From Anthopleura xanthogrammica (Eukaryota; Cnidaria; Anthozoa; Actiniaria; Actiniidae), in contig OZ025209.1 in NCBI GenBank assembly GCA_964019055.1, positions 2,554,197 to 2,618,196 of the forward strand: a DNA stretch of 64,000 nucleotides, read 5' to 3'. The position numbers and the translations under genes are program-made. Below are positions 61,101 to 64,000 of the stretch, one piece after another. Every line of letters begins with the position of its first letter. Within the stretch, counting starts at the first letter, position 1. The notes beneath the pieces are model-generated. The model did no database searches. It was not told the origin of the DNA and saw only the letters and a program-made list of their open reading frames with translations.

Positions 61101-63627
61101 GGGGAAACTGTACTTGCCAGCAGCTTTTTTCTTATTAGATGATAGAACAATCAAAGACTCCAAGGTGCCAATATATCAAATGATCTATTACTTTGCACTC
61201 TAACATTGTCCTTGTCATGGCAAGTGTGAGATAGTCATGATAACTATATCCCCGATAAAGTATCCACATCCATTTGCTTGCTTGTAGCAAATGGTATGAG
61301 TCAGATCAAAGTTTTAGAGTCATTTTCAGTGCGCATGTGATTTTATCCTGAATTTCTCACCATTGTTTGTTTAAACTATTTGTATTAAATTAAACAAAAG
61401 GTGAGAAATTCAGTATAAAGTTGCATGCACAATGAAAACGATTCTTCAACTTTGAACTGGCTTATAATCTTATGTTCTGATATTGATAGATATGGACTCC
61501 TCCAACCCCACCAAGAGAGGATAAAGATGAAATATATAGAGATCCAGCAGTTGTGCACTTGTATGAGACATTGCCCATGACAGAAAGTCTTCTACCTCCC
61601 TTGCACTCTACAAAGTAAGAAATTATGCAATTTCTTTGCAATCCATAAGTTGAATAAACTATGATGAGTCTAATATAATAAATTATGTTGTTGTGACATT
61701 TTAGGAAATACCACAGTGGAAAACGGACAGTTTACAGAATCATCAAGTATTTCAGAGAGCATTTGCACGGTCCTGCCAAGTAAGGACTAAGTTTGATAAC
61801 TGTAATCTTGTGTACTATAGATTCTAGCTTGCTCAAAAAGCACTCCAACATCCAAACGTAGCCTGTGCCTACTTAGTCTTGTATTAAACATCATTCCCAT
61901 ACTTTTTCCCAAAGGGACCAAGTTCGCAGGCCTGCATCTGTTTTTGATCGAGTTGGAGTTGATACATTTGGCCGAAGAAGAAGAGATTCAATTACCAAGA
62001 AAACGAAGCTGAAAATGAAGCAACCAACCATGCCGAGCATGATGAAACAGAGTGATTACTCTCAGGTTAGTATTGACAAACTTAAAATTTTGCTAGCTGT
62101 GATTTGTCCTCAGAATATTATCCATACTCTGAGGGATAGACCTAAGAAACTCAAATCACATGTGATGTCAAGTTCGGGAATCAAACCTGAGACTCGAGTC
62201 ATGAGAGGCAAATGCACTAGTGCTATGCCACCTGTGATTCTGATCGGTCAACTGGATTTTGTCAGTTCAAGTTAATATAAGATATCCAAGCAAATGGGAA
62301 ATGAATCATATTATTCAAGAAATTATTTAATAAGATATTTAAAGTAAATCTGGTTGGCTTAATGATGAACTATCCATGCTTATACTGATGACTAAGGTCA
62401 AGGGCTGTTTTGTCTGATGAACTGAAAGCCAAAAACCAAAATACTTCCTCAAGTATAGTTTGATTGACAGAAGCCAAAATGCCAGATATCTGGAGTTGGT
62501 AGGTGGCAGAAAAATGCTCTAAAGCCACTGCTGTCAATGGTGTACAAACAAAAACTTTAGGTTTAACTGGCTTTCATGTTGTGTTTCATAGGGCTCTAGT
62601 GTTCCTGAATGGCTGGTGCATGAAGATTGGGCATTACTACAGGTAAACCAACACATTAGCAATGCCGTAACATGCCACTTTGGGTCATGATTCCCTTTAC
62701 TCTGCTTTCATATTCTGCCAATCCCCTAGTTGCTTTATGACTGCACACAGCAGGTGCACAATCTTTTTTCTTCAAGAAGAGCAGGGAAGGGGAGTGCTTA
62801 TTGTACTTGGTTTACCACCAATATTTTATTCATTGTTATGTATTTTATGTATTCAAGGCTGTAAGCTCATTACAAGAACTTCCAGTGGATCTAACAGCAG
62901 GAGTACCAAGTCAGATACCAAACTGGGACATTGTTAGTGATGTAGTCAATCTCAACAGTAGAATGTATAGATCACCACGACAGGTATGTCCCATATACAC
63001 TCTAACTGTATTATTACTGAATGCTTCTTTTGATGTCTAAATGTGGTAAAGACACAGAAATGCAAGCAACAAAGTCGTGCAACTTGTCATGCAGCATTGT
63101 TGCATTGCAAGTTGCAGAGTGAATGTGGCTTGTATTTATACCACCATGCAACAACAAGAATTTTGTTGTGCAACTTTGTTGCAGAAGTAGAAGCTAGCGC
63201 TTTCTACTCCCTGCAACAATGTCAATTTGTTGTGCAAAGGGTGGCAATATGAGCAACATTCACTCTGCAACTTGCAGTGCAATAATGCTGCATGACAAGT
63301 TGCACTATATTGATGCTCGTATTTCCGTGCCGGAAGGTAATAATTCTGTTTTTGTCTTCTAGTGCCGTGATCGCTATGTCAACATGGTGATGCCAAGAGA
63401 AGAGGGAAAAGTGCCAATGGTAAGTCTTCTGCTTTGAGAACAAGAAACGGAAGCTATGGATTAAAGGTCTTGGTCAAATGCATAGCAATGAAAACACTGG
63501 TAACATAATGATTGTTTCGTTCCAGCCAACTCTTGAGGATTCTTTGAGAAAGTTGAAGACTAAGATTAAACCCTATAGTCAGCCATCAACATCTGGACAG
63601 TCTGCTCCATATCATGTGCCTCCAAAG
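44287..63627 (+). CDS. Domino/SRCAP/EP400-type SWR1 ATPase (3' end outside window)
   Basis: Coding exons: 44287-46158, 46306-46578, 47174-47352, 47554-47643, 48148-48302, 48808-48906, 49176-49330, 49566-49880, 49982-50092, 50186-50437, 51083-51219, 51468-51534, 52229-53128, 53869-54098, 54208-54410, 55246-55300, 55610-55724, 56106-56417, 56864-57067, 57665-57784, 57896-57952, 58435-58515, 58740-58871, 60832-60867, 61490-61614, 61705-61779, 61915-62065, 62592-62642, 62858-62983, 63363-63419 and 63526-63627. This gives 2279 residues in one frame, continuing past the edge. Order: EP400-type N-terminal block, HSA domain, acidic linkers, Snf2 lobe 1, long insertion, lobe 2, then the EP400-type segment with SANT. 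The family is the motor of SWR1/p400-type complexes that exchange H2A.Z into nucleosomes. The ATPase reads closest to SRCAP, but the ends also carry EP400 features, as in Drosophila domino. Confidence 0.95.
46306..49330 (+). CDS. Exons 2-7: post-HSA helix and acidic linker
   Basis: Six exons, residues 625-941. Exon 2 completes the post-HSA element ([25 protein letters not shown]), shared with SRCAP. The rest is strongly acidic (runs of Asp, Glu and Ser), punctuated by three short helical repeats with the pattern L-x-x-L-x-x-(E/Q)-[22 protein letters not shown] and [13 protein letters not shown]. These match the repeats of SRCAP/Swr1 that contact the H2A.Z-H2B dimer. It ends [19 protein letters not shown], a stretch also typical of SRCAP. 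Confidence 0.88.
48388..48551. mobile_element. Inverted-repeat element, Domino-type gene intron 5
   Basis: The arms share gcccac, tgcacaaaggtt and gaggctctgtgctaaa on the left, with tttagcacaaagtctc, aacctttgtgc and gtgggc in inverse on the right. About 164 bp. Matches are interrupted, so this is an older copy. Confidence 0.65.
49566..51534 (+). CDS. Exons 8-12: Snf2 ATPase lobe 1
   Basis: Residues 942-1235. Walker A is DEMGLGKT (about 979-986). Walker B is DEAQ, as in SRCAP/Swr1-type ATPases, and is split by the intron after 50092. Motif III is [10 protein letters not shown]. The following [25 protein letters not shown] and RPFLLRRLK elements are characteristic of SRCAP/Swr1. All catalytic residues expected for ATP hydrolysis are present. 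Exons 11 and 12 carry the bridge into the insertion, ending MQLRK just before VCNHPDLF. Confidence 0.95.
50447..50610. mobile_element. MITE with about 35-bp inverted repeats (copy 2)
   Basis: It matches 17676-17862 when inverted: the block gaatcttattctcaag appears on the opposite strand at 50486-50510, and gtctaaaatgagaaaac pairs with the other arm. It begins about ten bases past the donor of exon 10. Confidence 0.65.
52018..53405 (+). repeat. Direct repeat pair in introns 12 and 13
   Basis: Segments 52018-52098 and 53324-53405 share agcaaatgatgag, acttctggtccgtgtt, ttgaa, atgataaca and a final ctgagct in the same order and orientation. They flank the 900-nt exon 13. These are two copies of one dispersed element. 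Confidence 0.7.
52229..54410 (+). CDS. Exons 13-15: insertion between ATPase lobes
   Basis: About 440 residues (1236-1679) separate the two lobes, the hallmark of the INO80/SWR1 branch, where the insertion recruits the Rvb1/Rvb2 ring. Exon 13 alone is 900 nt and encodes [13 protein letters not shown] followed by a Pro/Ser/Met-rich low-complexity stretch. Exons 14 and 15 contain a Lys/Glu helical part and resume conservation at [11 protein letters not shown], the lead-in to lobe 2. All junctions keep frame. Confidence 0.9.
53179..53310. mobile_element. Foldback MITE, intron 13
   Basis: The word atgcagctcaatttggagga at the left is mirrored as tcctccaaattgagctgcat at the right, with an outer ccccttgca / tgcaagggg pair. 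About 132 bp. A half copy (aaattgagctgcattaaa) is in intron 5 near 48618. Confidence 0.8.
54495..54645. mobile_element. Inverted-repeat element, intron 15
   Basis: The left end gggctcaaaataatggcggg is mirrored by cgttattttgagcac at the right, with gtccagtcaa repeats inside. About 150 bp, related in style to 40820-41005 in RAD54B. Confidence 0.65.
55246..56417 (+). CDS. Exons 16-18: Snf2 ATPase lobe 2
   Basis: Residues 1680-1840 hold the second RecA lobe: [30 protein letters not shown], then a 104-codon exon with [33 protein letters not shown] and RCHRIGQT (motif VI with both arginine-finger region residues). It ends with [12 protein letters not shown], diagnostic of the SRCAP/Domino group. 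No motif is missing. Confidence 0.96.
56864..58515 (+). CDS. Exons 19-22: post-ATPase helical region
   Basis: Residues 1841-1994. It contains [34 protein letters not shown], which matches the equivalent SRCAP segment, and [13 protein letters not shown], the conserved helix downstream. The exons are small (57 to 204 nt) and all in phase 0, so any of them could be skipped without breaking the frame. Confidence 0.9.
57427..57588. mobile_element. MITE, intron 19
   Basis: The left end actatggatctcaccaaactg is mirrored by cagtttggtaagatccgtagt at the right. The 115-bp centre is unrelated to other elements in the window. Confidence 0.8.
58052..58303. mobile_element. MITE, intron 21
   Basis: The left arm (acatgtatatgtgattgtacc, then agagctttcaataa) and the right arm (ttattgaaagctctgca, then ggtaccatcacatatacat) pair across about 135 bp. 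Confidence 0.8.
58561..58642 (+). repeat. Direct copy of an 82-bp dispersed repeat
   Basis: It matches 62354-62436 at roughly nine positions in ten: atgatgaac, atccatgcttatactgatgac, ggtcaagggctgttttgtct and gaaagccaaaaa occur in the same order. Both copies lie in introns of the Domino-type gene. Confidence 0.8.
58740..59132 (+). CDS. Alternative last exon, short (DOM-B/SRCAP-like) isoform
   Basis: If the donor after 58871 is not used, the frame continues from AREDAAQ into a Lys/Ser/Arg-rich tail ([10 protein letters not shown] and later SRTSSRSSS) and stops at TAA 59130-59132. The total is 2124 residues. The tail is basic and low-complexity, with no domain. Polyadenylation signals follow at 59656 and 59972. 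The open tail of 86 codons, directly past a functional splice position, and the nearby hexamers argue for a real alternative end and not a retained intron alone. Confidence 0.7.
   Translation, partial: EQVETAKKDWEMDHILALKEEEEKRAAEDEDEILFTYAREDAAQVKKSKSKAKSKTSRPNSRNSSRSSNSKRSSNKKDNKSDKESSCAGPQEDMSNDTRDSRPPKQYTSRTSSRSSSCSSSGRITRQNKA
59656..59661 (+). terminator. Candidate poly(A) signal, short isoform
   Basis: An aataaa hexamer about 525 bases past the TAA at 59132, followed within 60 bases by a T/G-rich stretch (gagttgttctttgctgttc). A second aataaa is at 59972-59977. Either would end the short transcript well before the next exon at 60832. Confidence 0.5.
60832..63627 (+). CDS. Exons 24-31: EP400/DOM-A-type region with SANT
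   Basis: Eight exons extend the frame from 58871 without a stop, residues 2039-2279. Exons 24-25 read [12 protein letters not shown] then [16 protein letters not shown], the conserved EP400 element. Exon 27 has RPASVFDR and a basic KKTKLKMK patch. Exons 28-30 form the SANT/Myb domain ([55 protein letters not shown]), close to EP400 and DOM-A and absent from vertebrate SRCAP. The domain is cut into three exons. The SANT of EP400 is linked to Tip60 and histone binding. The gene runs off the right edge; a Gln-rich tail would be expected next. Confidence 0.9.
60925..61010 (+). mobile_element. Shortened copy of the 19.7-20.0-kb element
   Basis: It shares catgcagaata, catcagctgaata, ttttcaatag-attctttct and tgacagcacatggt with 19708-19780 in the same orientation. 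It lies in intron 24. Confidence 0.65.
61300..61468. mobile_element. Foldback element (copy B), intron 24
   Basis: A diverged relative of 38454-38632: cagtgcgcatgtgattttatcc, tgaatttctcacc and the mirrored ggtgagaaattcag and gaactggcttat. Arms are about 65 bp with several mismatches, so this copy is older than copy A. Confidence 0.8.
62090..62262 (-). mobile_element. tRNA-derived SINE, intron 27
   Basis: The minus-strand head has an A-box-like ggtggcatagcactagtgc and a B-box-like ggtttgattcccg, followed by a body with gatttgagtttcttaggtc. It is oriented opposite to the gene and diverged from the other SINE copies. Confidence 0.65.
63051..63331. mobile_element. Long palindromic element, TTGCA family, between SANT exons
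   Basis: The left arm of about 85 bp (gcaactttgtc-type words: gtgcaacttgtcatgcagca, tgcaagttgcagagtgaatg) is mirrored at 63245-63331. The centre is about 100 bp. It sits in the 379-bp intron between the second and third SANT exons (62983 and 63363) and makes up most of it. Confidence 0.88.
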
Positions 63628-63714
63628 GTATAGTATTTCTTAAGGGTAGCTGGTCATTTCAATACACGTCATTGGTTGTTTTGATATACATTGTGATGTC
63701 AATTTGATATCTTT

Positions 63715-64000
63715 TCTTGGTGATGGTGATGATGGTGATTGTTGTGGTGGTGAAGATGATGTTGATGACAACAATGACGGTAGTGAAGATGTTGATGGTG
63801 ATGGTGGTGATAATGATGGTAACAGTGGTGGTGGTGGTGGTGATGATGATGATGATGACAACAATGACAGTGGTGAAGATGTTGATGGTGATGGTGATAG
63901 CAATGATAATGATGGTAACAGTGATGGTTGGTGAAAATGATGATGACAACTATGGTCATAATGATGGCGATGATGATGATGGCGATGATGATGGCGATGA
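63715..64000 (+). repeat. GAT/GGT triplet microsatellite, intron 31
   Basis: Imperfect (gatggt)n and (gatgat)n units fill the last 285 bases of the window. Frames on both strands stay open only because triplet repeats lack stops (Asp/Gly one way, His or Ile/Thr the other). It follows the donor of exon 31 at 63628, so it is intronic. Confidence 0.85.

Noticed and set aside
63640..63959. Ser/Pro- and His/Ile-rich open frames near the right edge
   Set aside because: Frames of the GAT/GGT triplet microsatellite in the intron after exon 31.

Overview
The window is animal nuclear DNA, most likely from a cnidarian and probably an anthozoan (stony coral or sea anemone). This follows from AT-rich sequence, short GT-AG introns, many small hairpin transposons, tRNA-derived SINEs, a secreted protein combining ShKT and papilin-like modules, and intronless GPCR and copine-like genes. 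The organism call is inference. The gene identities come from reading exons and checking that splice phases close.

Six genes can be supported. From left to right they are: (1) a four-exon secreted cysteine-rich ShKT / papilin-motif / ShKT protein, + strand, 7049-17630, with an 8.85 kb first intron; (2) ZMAT5, the U11/U12 snRNP 20 kDa protein, - strand, 19432-20750, four exons, 161 aa; (3) a single-exon membrane-anchored copine/RGLG-type vWA protein, - strand, 22163-23122; (4) a single-exon class A GPCR, - strand, 27625-28578; (5) a complete RAD54B, - strand, 31790-43296, 27 coding exons, 928 aa; (6) a SWR1-class remodelling ATPase of the Domino/SRCAP/EP400 family, + strand, from 44287 past the right edge, with 31 coding exons inside the window.

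Genes 5 and 6 are divergent Snf2-family ATPases whose start codons lie 990 bp apart, so they probably share a bidirectional promoter. RAD54B acts in homologous recombination. The Domino-type protein is expected to be the motor of an H2A.Z-exchange/NuA4 complex.

The most informative observation is at the 3' end of gene 6. Its exon 23 can read through to a stop at 59132, giving a SRCAP/DOM-B-like protein with a basic tail. It can instead splice at 58871 to eight further in-frame exons that encode the EP400/DOM-A-specific region, including the SANT domain. One locus therefore carries the sequence features that vertebrates divide between SRCAP and EP400.

The rest is intergenic or intronic and rich in repeats: a 61-bp satellite, a GGAT microsatellite, at least five tRNA-derived SINE copies, and about twenty inverted-repeat (MITE-like) elements in several families, some with copies in introns of both RAD54B and the Domino-type gene. 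I saw no CRISPR array, rRNA, genuine tRNA gene or viral gene.
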